From NCBI GenBank assembly GCA_044371675.1, contig JBILTF010000057.1:1-14419 (forward strand): DNA of 14,419 nucleotides, given 5' to 3'. A model generated the notes under the pieces. It did no database searches. It was not told the origin of the DNA and saw only the letters and a program-made list of their open reading frames with translations. Below are positions 1 through 7,026 of this stretch, in pieces; positions within the stretch are counted from its first letter, which is position 1, and each line of letters starts with the position of its first letter. Origin of the DNA: CAIZGX01 sp044371675 (GTDB taxonomy: Bacteria; Bacteroidota; Bacteroidia; Flavobacteriales_D; Sanyastnellaceae). Made by a program: the position numbers and the translations under genes.

Positions 1-1992
1 AGCTTTTAATCCGTTGACATGCTGCGAGATTTCAATAATGAGACCCAATTGAGTCTTCGACATTTCTTTGTATTCCTTTGCTCCTAAAACGGCTTTTAAA
101 CCTTGAACATTATTAATCAATTCACTTTGGTATCTCAAGGCAGCTGGGATAATCTGATTCACCGCCATGTCTACCACAATCTCAGCTTCAATTTCGCGAC
201 GACGCCCGTAGTTCTCTACTTCAATCTCATAACGAGCATGAATTTCTTCGCCTGTTAGCACGTTCAGCTTTTCGAACATGGCTATTACCTTCTTGTCTTT
301 CCATACTTTCAAGGCTGCCGGTGTGTCTTTTAAGTTAGATAGTCCTCGCTTCGCAGCTTCTTTCACCCACTCGTCACCATATCCATTTCCTTCGAAGCGA
401 ATAGCTTTACTTTGTTTAATTAAGCGTTGAAGCTCTTTCAAGATTGCCTCATCCTTATCATCTCCTTTTGCTATGCGCGCATCAACATCCTTCTTGAATT
501 GAATCAAGCGATTCGCAACAATGGTGTTCAAGGTAATCATGGCATTTGCGCAGTTAGCGCTTGATCCCACAGCACGGAATTCGAATTTATTTCCAGTAAA
601 GGCAAATGGAGATGTTCTGTTTCGGTCAGTGTTGTCAAGAAGAACTTGTGGCAATTTTCCAATGTTCAACTTCAACTCCGTTTTGTCTTCTGGAGTCATC
701 TTTCCAGCTTTGATATTCTTTTCAAGATTATCAAGCATGGCATTCAACTGCTCTCCTAAGAAGCAGCTCATAATTGCCGGAGGGGCTTCGTTAGCACCCA
801 AGCGGTGGTCGTTTCCAACCGTTGCAATAGAGGCACGAAGAACGTCAGCATTTTCGTGAATAGCAGCGACTGTATTCACCATGAAGGTTAAGAACTGAAG
901 ATTCGACTTTGGGTTTTTCCCAGGACGAAGGAGGTTCACGCCTGTGTTCGTAGCCAACGCCCAGTTGTTGTGTTTTCCACTTCCATTTACACCTTCGAAA
1001 GGCTTTTCATGGAGAAGCACATTGAAGTTATGCTTCTGAGCAATCTTCTTCAACAAGTCCATTAATAATTGATTGTGGTCGTTGGCCAAGTTTGCTTCTT
1101 CGAACATTGGGGCAACTTCATACTGATTCGGCGCCACCTCGTTGTGACGGGTGGTTACAGGAATGCCTAATAAGTGCGCTTCGTATTCAAAGTCTTTCAT
1201 ATAAGCCAACACTCTTTCTGGAATACTTCCGAAATAGTGATCTTCCAATTGTTGACCTTTTGCAGGCTTATGTCCAAATAATACGCGACCAGTCATAGCC
1301 AAGTCAGGACGCGCTTTGTGTAAAGCTGAATCAACCAAGAAAAACTCTTGCTCCCATCCAAGCGTGGTATTTACCTTATTTACATCTTTGTCGAAATACT
1401 GACAAACCGCAGTCGCTGCAGAATCTACAACTTGAAGCGCTTTAATCAAGGGCATCTTGTAATCAAGAGCATGTCCTGTGTATGAAATGAAAATGGTAGG
1501 GATGCACAACGTGTTACCGACAATGAATGCCGGTGAAGATGGATCCCATAAGGTATATCCGCGAGCTTCGAAGGTATTCCGAATTCCTCCATTTGGAAAT
1601 GACGATGCATCTGGCTCTTGCTGAACCAACATGGTACCTTCAAACTTCTCAATAGCTCTTCCATCGCCCAATGGCTTGAAGAAACTATCGTGCTTTTCAG
1701 CAGTTGCGCCTGTTAAAGGTTGAAACCAGTGCGTAAAGTGTGTGGCACCTTTGCTAATTGCCCATTCCTTCATGCCGGCAGCAATATGATCCGCAACGTT
1801 CCTATCGATACGCGTTCCCTGATTGATGCAAGACATTAGATTATCGTACAAATCTTCAGGAAGATATTCACGCATTTTATGCGGATTGAATACATTATCA
1901 CCGAAGTACTCACTTATTCTTTGACCACTTGAAACCCCTGGCAATGGAACTCTACTATTAATTTCCTGTTGCGCGTTTTTTCTTAAACTCAT
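1..1992 (-). CDS. glnN: Type III glutamine synthetase (GSIII), C-terminus cut by window edge
   Basis: Makes glutamine from glutamate, ammonia and ATP in the cytoplasm, the main ammonia-assimilation step. Reading the minus strand from 1992 gives 664 uninterrupted codons. They carry GSIII signatures: EPDASSFPNGGIRNTFEARG, FTHWFQPLTGATAEKHD, a metal/substrate region with TRHNEVAPNQYEVAPMFEEA, NGSGKHNNWALATNTG, and DNTDRNRTSPFAFTGNKFEF. GSIII enzymes are about 730 residues, so roughly 60 C-terminal residues lie beyond position 1. I chose ATG 1992 (protein begins MSLRKN, like relatives that begin MS-x-R). An in-frame ATG at 2004 would add MKKY and sits directly against a G-run hairpin. The gene diverges from the operon at 2169. 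Upstream it has a tandem repeat, a -7-like box and the hairpin, so nitrogen control at transcription or translation is plausible but inferred. The family call is firm; the start is moderately sure. Confidence 0.96.
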   Translation of the reverse strand, partial: MSLRKNAQQEINSRVPLPGVSSGQRISEYFGDNVFNPHKMREYLPEDLYDNLMSCINQGTRIDRNVADHIAAGMKEWAISKGATHFTHWFQPLTGATAEKHDSFFKPLGDGRAIEKFEGTMLVQQEPDASSFPNGGIRNTFEARGYTLWDPSSPAFIVGNTLCIPTIFISYTGHALDYKMPLIKALQVVDSAATAVCQYFDKDVNKVNTTLGWEQEFFLVDSALHKARPDLAMTGRVLFGHKPAKGQQLEDHYFGSIPERVLAYMKDFEYEAHLLGIPVTTRHNEVAPNQYEVAPMFEEANLANDHNQLLMDLLKKIAQKHNFNVLLHEKPFEGVNGSGKHNNWALATNTGVNLLRPGKNPKSNLQFLTFMVNTVAAIHENADVLRASIATVGNDHRLGANEAPPAIMSCFLGEQLNAMLDNLEKNIKAGKMTPEDKTELKLNIGKLPQVLLDNTDRNRTSPFAFTGNKFEFRAVGSSANCANAMITLNTIVANRLIQFKKDVDARIAKGDDKDEAILKELQRLIKQSKAIRFEGNGYGDEWVKEAAKRGLSNLKDTPAALKVWKDKKVIAMFEKLNVLTGEEIHARYEIEVENYGRRREIEAEIVVDMAVNQIIPAALRYQSELINNVQGLKAVLGAKEYKEMSKTQLGLIIEISQHVNGLKA

Positions 1993-2007
1993 ATATTTTT
2001 TCATTAT

Positions 2008-2027
2008 ACCCCCCAATTTATGGGGGT
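2008..2027 (-). promoter_or_regulatory. G/C-run hairpin in the glnN leader
   Basis: On the minus strand an ACCCCC run (2022-2027) can pair with GGGGGT (2008-2013), forming a six-base stem around an 8-base A/T-rich loop. In this AT-rich genome it stands out. It lies 3 bases upstream of the possible ATG at 2004 and 15 bases upstream of ATG 1992, so if transcribed it would cover the ribosome entry region. No U-tract follows, so it is not a normal terminator. A regulatory role is inference. Confidence 0.45.
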
Positions 2028-2052
2028 GGTTAGTAAATTTTTCTAATTTTCA

Positions 2053-2092
2053 GCAAATATACCCCCTCAATTGCAAACACACGACCTCAATT
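2053..2092 (-). repeat. Two tandem 20-base direct repeats upstream of glnN
   Basis: Read on the minus strand, the units at 2073-2092 and 2053-2072 abut and both have the form AATTGAGG-N7-TTTGC, with 16 of 20 bases identical. A third, shorter relative (AATTGGGGGGTATA, 2005-2018) lies closer to the start codon and matches the second unit apart from one missing A. The second unit contains the -7-like box TATATTTG. The arrangement resembles repeated operator half-sites or a local duplication of a promoter element. No known binding site was recognised. Confidence 0.5.
2054..2061 (-). promoter_or_regulatory. -7 promoter box for glnN (TATATTTG)
   Basis: TATATTTG on the minus strand matches the Bacteroidota -7 consensus TAnnTTTG exactly. 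Transcription would begin at about 2047-2050, giving a leader of about 55 bases to ATG 1992 that includes the hairpin at 2008-2027. No TTTG is seen at the normal -33 distance, so the assignment rests on the -7 box and its position. Confidence 0.5.
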
Positions 2093-2156
2093 TTGCATGA
2101 ATTATAAAAAAACAACTGCTTTTGTTGTGAATAACTTCATTCTCCCGAACCTTCAC

Positions 2157-2164
2157 TAAATTTG
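2157..2164 (+). promoter_or_regulatory. -7 promoter box (TAAATTTG) for the 2169-6932 operon
   Basis: TAAATTTG is an exact match to TAnnTTTG and ends four bases before the ATG at 2169. The transcript would therefore begin at or within a few bases of the start codon, effectively without a leader. The signal peptide requires this start, which leaves no room for a conventional leader from this box. No convincing -33 TTTG was found. Confidence 0.5.
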
Positions 2165-2168
2165 AAGC

Positions 2169-4013
2169 ATGAAAAAGACACTTTGTATTTCCATATTCGC
2201 TATTGGGCTTTTCACCCAATACAAATCATTCAGCCAAGTTTTACAAGTAATTCCTACGTCTGAAAACACCAACAATGTAGTTGCTGTTCCCCATGTCTTA
2301 TACCCGTCGAATTTCTTTTTCAACGAGCCTCAAATTCTTTCCATAGATCTAAATGAAGCCGGCGACAAGGTTCTTAAAGTCGAGCAACTGGGTGGCGTAA
2401 ATTCTATTTCAATCAATGACGTTCTGTCTGAAAAAAGTATTCAAATAAAATCAGAAAAAGCAGCTAATGTCGCCCGTGCTTATTTCCTTACAGATAAATT
2501 GATAGCGCTTGAAATTCAAAATGAAACAAATTCATTTGAAATAGTTGAAGTATCTTCAAGTAACGTTATCGCCAACATTCCTTCGAACAAATTTATAGGT
2601 GCAACAGCCGCAGCAGCTTATTTCTGCAATCAAACAGAGAACAACTCAATCATAGAAAGATTCAATTTCGAGTCGAATAAAGTTGCTTCGCCAAGCGTCA
2701 TACCAGGGGAAGCTTACGGCTGGTACTTTTCATCCACGGCAGGTCTTGTAGGGGTTGCTGTTCACAACAGGATGATCTCCCGAATTTATTCCATAGAAAA
2801 TGACAAATTAGGAAAAAGTCTTATTGAATTTTCATCGGGATATTATTTCGAAAGCAAAGGTTGTAATGCCTCTGGCGATGTCTTTTATGGCATTACAAAT
2901 TTCCAAAGTTTAACAACCTACGCTTGTGCAATTTCGAAAACAGGCATTAAGCCTTTAAACAGAAATACCGGAGAAAGTTGCACCGACATTTTCGTTTGTA
3001 ACAACGACGTTGTATTAGCAACCAATAGCATCAATGCTGCGGAACACCAAGAGTCTCAAAACCCAACCGTACAAAAAATTCTAACATTTGCAAAAGAAGG
3101 GTTCAAAGGATCTTCGGTAAACATTATCGATTGTTCCAAAAACAATTTCCTATTTTGCCTGCAAGGTGAAACCATCAAGCCAAAATATTTTATTTGGCAA
3201 AACAATAAAGCCAAACCAGTTTCCTTTGATAAATACGACGCAAAAAAACCAATATTCATTTCAAGTGAAGTACTACAAATTCAAACGGGTGAAGTTGCTC
3301 CACAGACAGGTCGCATATATCTTCCAACAAAAACAGGCAAGGCTAATTATCCTATTGTAATTTATGTTCCAAATAACATATTCCTTCCATATCCTAATCA
3401 ATTCAATCCTGTTGTGCAACATCTTTGTCAAAGCGGATATGCCGTTTTCGTTTGGAACACACGCTATTCATTCCGTCCGAAAATTGGTTTTGCATATTCG
3501 GATTTGTTAGGGTCATTGCCTGAAGATCTCGAATTACTTTTGAAATCTTTGAAAAAGGAATATGCCTTAAAAATGGAAAGCACATTTATACTTGGCGAAG
3601 GACTCGGGGGCTACTTTGCTCTCAACGCGAGTGCTTCCAGTCCAAATTCATTCACGGGTGTCGTTGTGAATCGCATAAATTTTCCAGGAAAAACCTTCAG
3701 GCAAGATTTAACGGCGGCGCGATTTTTTGGTGAAGACGCTCAGTCAAAATTGACAACTCTAGACCAAATAACACTGCCTGAAAAAGTAAACTATTTATGT
3801 TATCAATCTGAAAAAACTAATCCTGAAGTTCGATTAACGAATCCGATTAAACAGAATAAAATCAGGTGGACAGAGCGCCAATCTTCCAAGAATAGTTCTG
3901 TGAAAATCACATCAAAAGAACTCGATGAAATTTCATCCTGGTTGCAGCATTTGTCACGGATTGAACCACGTGTAATTGATGACCAACCAAAAGTAGAAGT
4001 GAAAAAGAAATGA
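2169..4013 (+). CDS. Secreted prolyl-oligopeptidase-like protein lacking the catalytic serine
   Basis: 614 residues. Residues 1-23 form a signal peptide (MKKT, hydrophobic core, ending SFSQ), so the protein is exported. Residues about 24-370 are beta-rich, as in the propeller half of S9 peptidases, but no repeat is clear. Residues about 380-560 follow the S9 alpha/beta-hydrolase pattern: GRIYLP, YPIVIYVPN, GYAVFVWNTR, then an elbow LGEGLGGYFAL. The nucleophile position in G-x-S-x-G-G is Gly478 (codon GGA), and no matching Asp/His pair is visible in the C-terminal part, so hydrolase activity is unlikely. The fold assignment is from pattern memory and could be a generic alpha/beta hydrolase. 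The gene leads a four-gene run and its stop overlaps the tgt start (ATGA). The start is fixed by the signal peptide and the -7 box four bases upstream. The biological role is unknown. Confidence 0.75.
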   Translation: MKKTLCISIFAIGLFTQYKSFSQVLQVIPTSENTNNVVAVPHVLYPSNFFFNEPQILSIDLNEAGDKVLKVEQLGGVNSISINDVLSEKSIQIKSEKAANVARAYFLTDKLIALEIQNETNSFEIVEVSSSNVIANIPSNKFIGATAAAAYFCNQTENNSIIERFNFESNKVASPSVIPGEAYGWYFSSTAGLVGVAVHNRMISRIYSIENDKLGKSLIEFSSGYYFESKGCNASGDVFYGITNFQSLTTYACAISKTGIKPLNRNTGESCTDIFVCNNDVVLATNSINAAEHQESQNPTVQKILTFAKEGFKGSSVNIIDCSKNNFLFCLQGETIKPKYFIWQNNKAKPVSFDKYDAKKPIFISSEVLQIQTGEVAPQTGRIYLPTKTGKANYPIVIYVPNNIFLPYPNQFNPVVQHLCQSGYAVFVWNTRYSFRPKIGFAYSDLLGSLPEDLELLLKSLKKEYALKMESTFILGEGLGGYFALNASASSPNSFTGVVVNRINFPGKTFRQDLTAARFFGEDAQSKLTTLDQITLPEKVNYLCYQSEKTNPEVRLTNPIKQNKIRWTERQSSKNSSVKITSKELDEISSWLQHLSRIEPRVIDDQPKVEVKKK

Positions 4014-5140
4014 AATATTCCATAGAGGCAAAGGACGCGTTATCGAAAGCAAGAGCGGGGATTTTAGAGACTCCGCATGGAAAAATACAAACGCCCATTT
4101 TCATGCCCGTTGGTACCATTGGTTCCGTAAAGACAGTGACACAGCAGGACCTAAAGGCAGATGTGAATGCGCAAATTATTTTAGGAAATACTTATCATCT
4201 TTATCTACGTCCAGGCACGCAAATTTTGGAACAAGCAGGCGGGCTCCATAAGTTTATGAATTGGGATAGACCTATCCTAACGGACAGTGGCGGTTATCAA
4301 GTATATAGTTTATCGAAGAACAGAAAAATCAATACTGAAGGAGTAGTATTCAAATCACACATTGACGGTTCGAAACACATGTTCACTCCAGAAAATGTGA
4401 TGGATATTCAGCGCAGTATTGGTGCCGATATTATTATGGCTTTCGATGAGTGTCCTCCCTATCCATGTGACAAAACTTACGCCCGTGAATCGCTTCACAT
4501 TACCAATCAATGGTTAGATCGTTGTTTCAAAAGACTTGATGAAACAACACCAATGTATGGACATGAGCAAGCACTGTTTCCGATTGTTCAAGGAAGTGTA
4601 TTTCCAGACTTAAGAAAAGAAAGTGCTGAATACATTGCGAACAAAGGGGCTTTTGGAAATGCCATTGGCGGGTTAAGTGTGGGTGAGCCTCACGAAATGA
4701 TGTATGAAATGACGGATCTTGTTTGCTCCATTCTCCCTGCAGACAAACCAAGATACCTAATGGGTGTTGGAACCCCTGCTAATATTCTAGAATGCATTGC
4801 TCTTGGTGTAGATATGTTCGACTGTGTGATGCCTACGCGAAATGCGCGCAACGGCATGCTGTTCACTTGGGACGGCACCATGAATATGAAGAACAGAAAA
4901 TGGGAAAACGATTTCTCTCCCTTGGACGAATCTGGCGAGAGTTATGTAGACTCTTACTACACGAAAGCCTATGTCCGACACTTGTTTGCGGCGAATGAAA
5001 TACTCGCACTTCAAATTGCTTCAGTCCACAACCTAAATTTTTATTTGCGTCTGGTTGAAAAAGCGCGAGAAAAAATTATTGAAGGTACCTTCGCCACTTG
5101 GAAAGATGAAACTGTGAAAAGACTATCTATTCGCTTGTGA
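4010..5140 (+). CDS. tgt: tRNA-guanine transglycosylase (queuine tRNA-ribosyltransferase), zinc cysteines absent
   Basis: Exchanges guanine 34 in GUN-anticodon tRNAs for preQ1 on the path to queuosine; cytoplasmic. It has 376 residues, the normal bacterial length. It contains TDSGGYQVYSL with the general base Asp92 (E. coli Asp89), AFDECPPYP, GIGGLSVGEPHEMMYEMT, YLMGVGTP and GVDMFDCVMPTRNARNG with the nucleophile Asp271 (E. coli Asp264). The C-terminal region aligns without gaps to the bacterial zinc site (offset +7). Cys302, Cys304 and Cys307 of E. coli correspond to Gly309, Ser311 and Asp314, while His333 is kept as His340, so the structural zinc site appears lost though the catalytic residues are intact. 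From memory I think other Bacteroidota Tgt proteins look similar; this is unverified. It overlaps both neighbours by 4 bases. Confidence 0.96.
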   Translation: MKYSIEAKDALSKARAGILETPHGKIQTPIFMPVGTIGSVKTVTQQDLKADVNAQIILGNTYHLYLRPGTQILEQAGGLHKFMNWDRPILTDSGGYQVYSLSKNRKINTEGVVFKSHIDGSKHMFTPENVMDIQRSIGADIIMAFDECPPYPCDKTYARESLHITNQWLDRCFKRLDETTPMYGHEQALFPIVQGSVFPDLRKESAEYIANKGAFGNAIGGLSVGEPHEMMYEMTDLVCSILPADKPRYLMGVGTPANILECIALGVDMFDCVMPTRNARNGMLFTWDGTMNMKNRKWENDFSPLDESGESYVDSYYTKAYVRHLFAANEILALQIASVHNLNFYLRLVEKAREKIIEGTFATWKDETVKRLSIRL

Positions 5141-6216
5141 TAAAAAAACTTGACAACTACATCATAAAAAAATTCATTGGAACCTTTCTCTTCATGATTG
5201 GTGCCTTTGTTGTTATTGCTGTTGTTTTTGACATAAGCGAGAACATCGATGATCTGCTTCAATCGCAAGCCTCACTGTGGGAAATTACAGTCGATTATTA
5301 TTTTAATTTCTGCCTGTATTACGGAAATCTGTTGAGCTCGTTTATTATATTTCTTACAGTTATTTGGTTTACCAGTAAGCTTGCTCAACGTTCGGAAATC
5401 ATTGCCATGCTTTCTTCAGGCATTAGTTACAACCGCATTCTTCGCCCCTACTTCATTGTGGCTTTTTCACTCATTATTGTTTCTCTCGCGTTCGGTCACT
5501 ACGTTGTTCCTCTAGCAAATAAGCGCAAGTTTGAATTTGAAGTGAAGTACTTAAAAGAACAACTCACCATTCAAGATAAAAACATTCACAGAGAAGTTGA
5601 ACCTGGGCTTATAGCCTATTTTCAGCGCTACAATCCAGGTAATTTAGGTGGAAGTAACTTTTCGTTGGAACACTGGAGGGATGGGAAACTTACTTTTAAA
5701 CTTATTTCATCTTCGGCGAATTTCAAGCCTGAAACTCAATCTTGGAGCATTACCAATGCGCAAGTTCGCATTTTCAAAGACAGCACTGAGCAGGTCTATT
5801 TCAAACAAAAATTAGATACCATTTTAGAAGTTCGCCCAGAAGATTTCGGATTGCGTTCTGAAATTGTCGCAACCATGAATTTGTCGGAATTGAATTCATT
5901 CATTGAAGACCAAAGGCTCAGCGGATCTGGAAACGTGGCCAAGTTTGAATTGGAAAAAGAGAACAGAACGGCAACACCATTTTCAATTTTAGTCCTCACA
6001 GTTATTGGTGTTTCAATTGCGTCCCGAAAGTCGCGCGGTGGAATTGGCTTTCACCTGGCATTGGCAATCATCATTGGTTTCATCTTTATTTTCATTTCTC
6101 GCATTACCGCAGTAAGCGCAATGAACTTAGGAGTGCCAAGTGAATTAGCGGTGTGGATACCTAATTTACTTTTCGGAATACTCGCATTTATACTTTACAA
6201 AAAAGCTCAGAAATAA
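5137..6216 (+). CDS. LptF/LptG family lipopolysaccharide export permease
   Basis: Inner-membrane partner of the LptB ATPase that extracts LPS for transport to the outer membrane (YjgP/YjgQ family). It has 359 residues, the usual length. Transmembrane segments fall at about 12-34, 58-80 and 103-125, then a periplasmic beta-rich domain at about 126-280 and three further segments at about 285-355. This 3+3 layout is typical. Family-like stretches include FTSKLAQRSEIIAMLSSGIS (coupling-helix region) and the LDNYIIKKFIGTF start. The start is GTG 5137, overlapping the tgt stop by 4 bases (GTGA); no ATG is available nearby, and the overlap implies translational coupling. A tgt-lptF/G neighbourhood is, to my knowledge, common in Bacteroidota. 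I cannot tell LptF from LptG from this sequence alone. Confidence 0.92.
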   Translation: MIKKLDNYIIKKFIGTFLFMIGAFVVIAVVFDISENIDDLLQSQASLWEITVDYYFNFCLYYGNLLSSFIIFLTVIWFTSKLAQRSEIIAMLSSGISYNRILRPYFIVAFSLIIVSLAFGHYVVPLANKRKFEFEVKYLKEQLTIQDKNIHREVEPGLIAYFQRYNPGNLGGSNFSLEHWRDGKLTFKLISSSANFKPETQSWSITNAQVRIFKDSTEQVYFKQKLDTILEVRPEDFGLRSEIVATMNLSELNSFIEDQRLSGSGNVAKFELEKENRTATPFSILVLTVIGVSIASRKSRGGIGFHLALAIIIGFIFIFISRITAVSAMNLGVPSELAVWIPNLLFGILAFILYKKAQK

Positions 6217-6932
6217 TGTTAAAAAAAAGAATCTTAATTACCGGTGCAACCAGTGGAATTGGCGCCGCTACCTTTGAAATCGCTATTAAAAACGGACACA
6301 CTGTTTTTATAGCTGGAAGAAATGAAGCCGTTTTAGCCGAAATGGCTTCAAAGAATGCGAATACCTTTTTTCTTAAAACCGATGTTACAAATGTTGAAGA
6401 AGTAAAGGCTATGACCAGCGCTGCGGTTCTGCAGATGGACGGAATTGATGTCTTATTGAATAACGCTGGATTAGGAATCTTCGATTTGCTAGAAGATGCT
6501 AAACTCGAAGATTGGCACACCATGGTAGATGTAAATATTAAAGGCGTTTTAAATGTTTTGCACACTTGTCTTCCCCATTTGGTAGCCTCAACAGGACATA
6601 TCATCAATCTCGGATCGTTGGCTTCTCACTTTGTGTTTCCAAATTCAGGAGTCTATAGCGCAACGAAACATGCGGTTTTCGCAATTAGCGAGAGCATTCG
6701 TACTGAACTTGCGAAAAAAGTTCGTGTGACAACGATTAGCCCTGGAGCCGTTAACACTCCTTTTGTTGAGCAAACGAAAAACGAAGCGTTACTTGCGCAA
6801 TTCCGTCCAAGCTTCGCGGCTGGAATGCCCGTTGAGTGGGTTGCTCAACAAATAATAAATGCTATTGAAGTCCCCGACGGGGTAAATGTGAGCGAAATAA
6901 TCATGCGTCCTTTTCTTCCTGAGAGAAAATAA
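6216..6932 (+). CDS. Short-chain dehydrogenase/reductase (classical SDR)
   Basis: Cytoplasmic NAD(P)-dependent oxidoreductase of 238 residues, normal for classical SDRs. Residues 9-16 give the nucleotide-binding TGATSGIG. Arg35 after the second strand (AGRNE) suggests NADP(H) preference. A central NNAGLG follows, and the active site is Ser134 (NLGSLAS) with Tyr147 and Lys151 (YSATK). The C-terminal SPGAVNTPF is the usual substrate-lid region. All catalytic residues are present, so it should be active. The substrate cannot be read from the sequence. Its ATG shares one base with the permease stop (TAATG), so it is probably the last gene of the operon that starts at 2169. No clear terminator is seen in the 56 bases before the next -7 box. 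Confidence 0.93.
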   Translation: MLKKRILITGATSGIGAATFEIAIKNGHTVFIAGRNEAVLAEMASKNANTFFLKTDVTNVEEVKAMTSAAVLQMDGIDVLLNNAGLGIFDLLEDAKLEDWHTMVDVNIKGVLNVLHTCLPHLVASTGHIINLGSLASHFVFPNSGVYSATKHAVFAISESIRTELAKKVRVTTISPGAVNTPFVEQTKNEALLAQFRPSFAAGMPVEWVAQQIINAIEVPDGVNVSEIIMRPFLPERK

Positions 6933-6987
6933 ACAATTTGTGAAGTATTCTTAATAAGTTCTTTTTCTCAAAGGCCTTAAATAGTCC

Positions 6988-6995
6988 TATTTTTG
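6988..6995 (+). promoter_or_regulatory. -7 promoter box (TATTTTTG) for the helicase gene
   Basis: Exact TAnnTTTG match in the gap after the SDR gene. Transcription would start at about 7000. The box ends four bases before a TTG at 7000 and 31 bases before the ATG at 7027. This suggests the helicase is transcribed separately from the preceding operon. A -33 element was not identified. Confidence 0.5.
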
Positions 6996-7026
6996 CACGT
7001 TGCCCAAAAAAGCAACGCTCGCATGT

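Noticed and set aside
521..859. Open frame of 112 codons on the plus strand
   Set aside because: It lies entirely antisense to the well-supported glnN reading frame, and its translation has no recognisable motif.
2112..2128. ACAAC/GTTGT inverted repeat between the divergent promoters as an operator
   Set aside because: Five-base arms seven bases apart are expected by chance in such AT-rich DNA.
6188..6607. Open frame of 139 codons on the minus strand
   Set aside because: Antisense shadow of the SDR gene, whose catalytic motifs are all in the plus frame.
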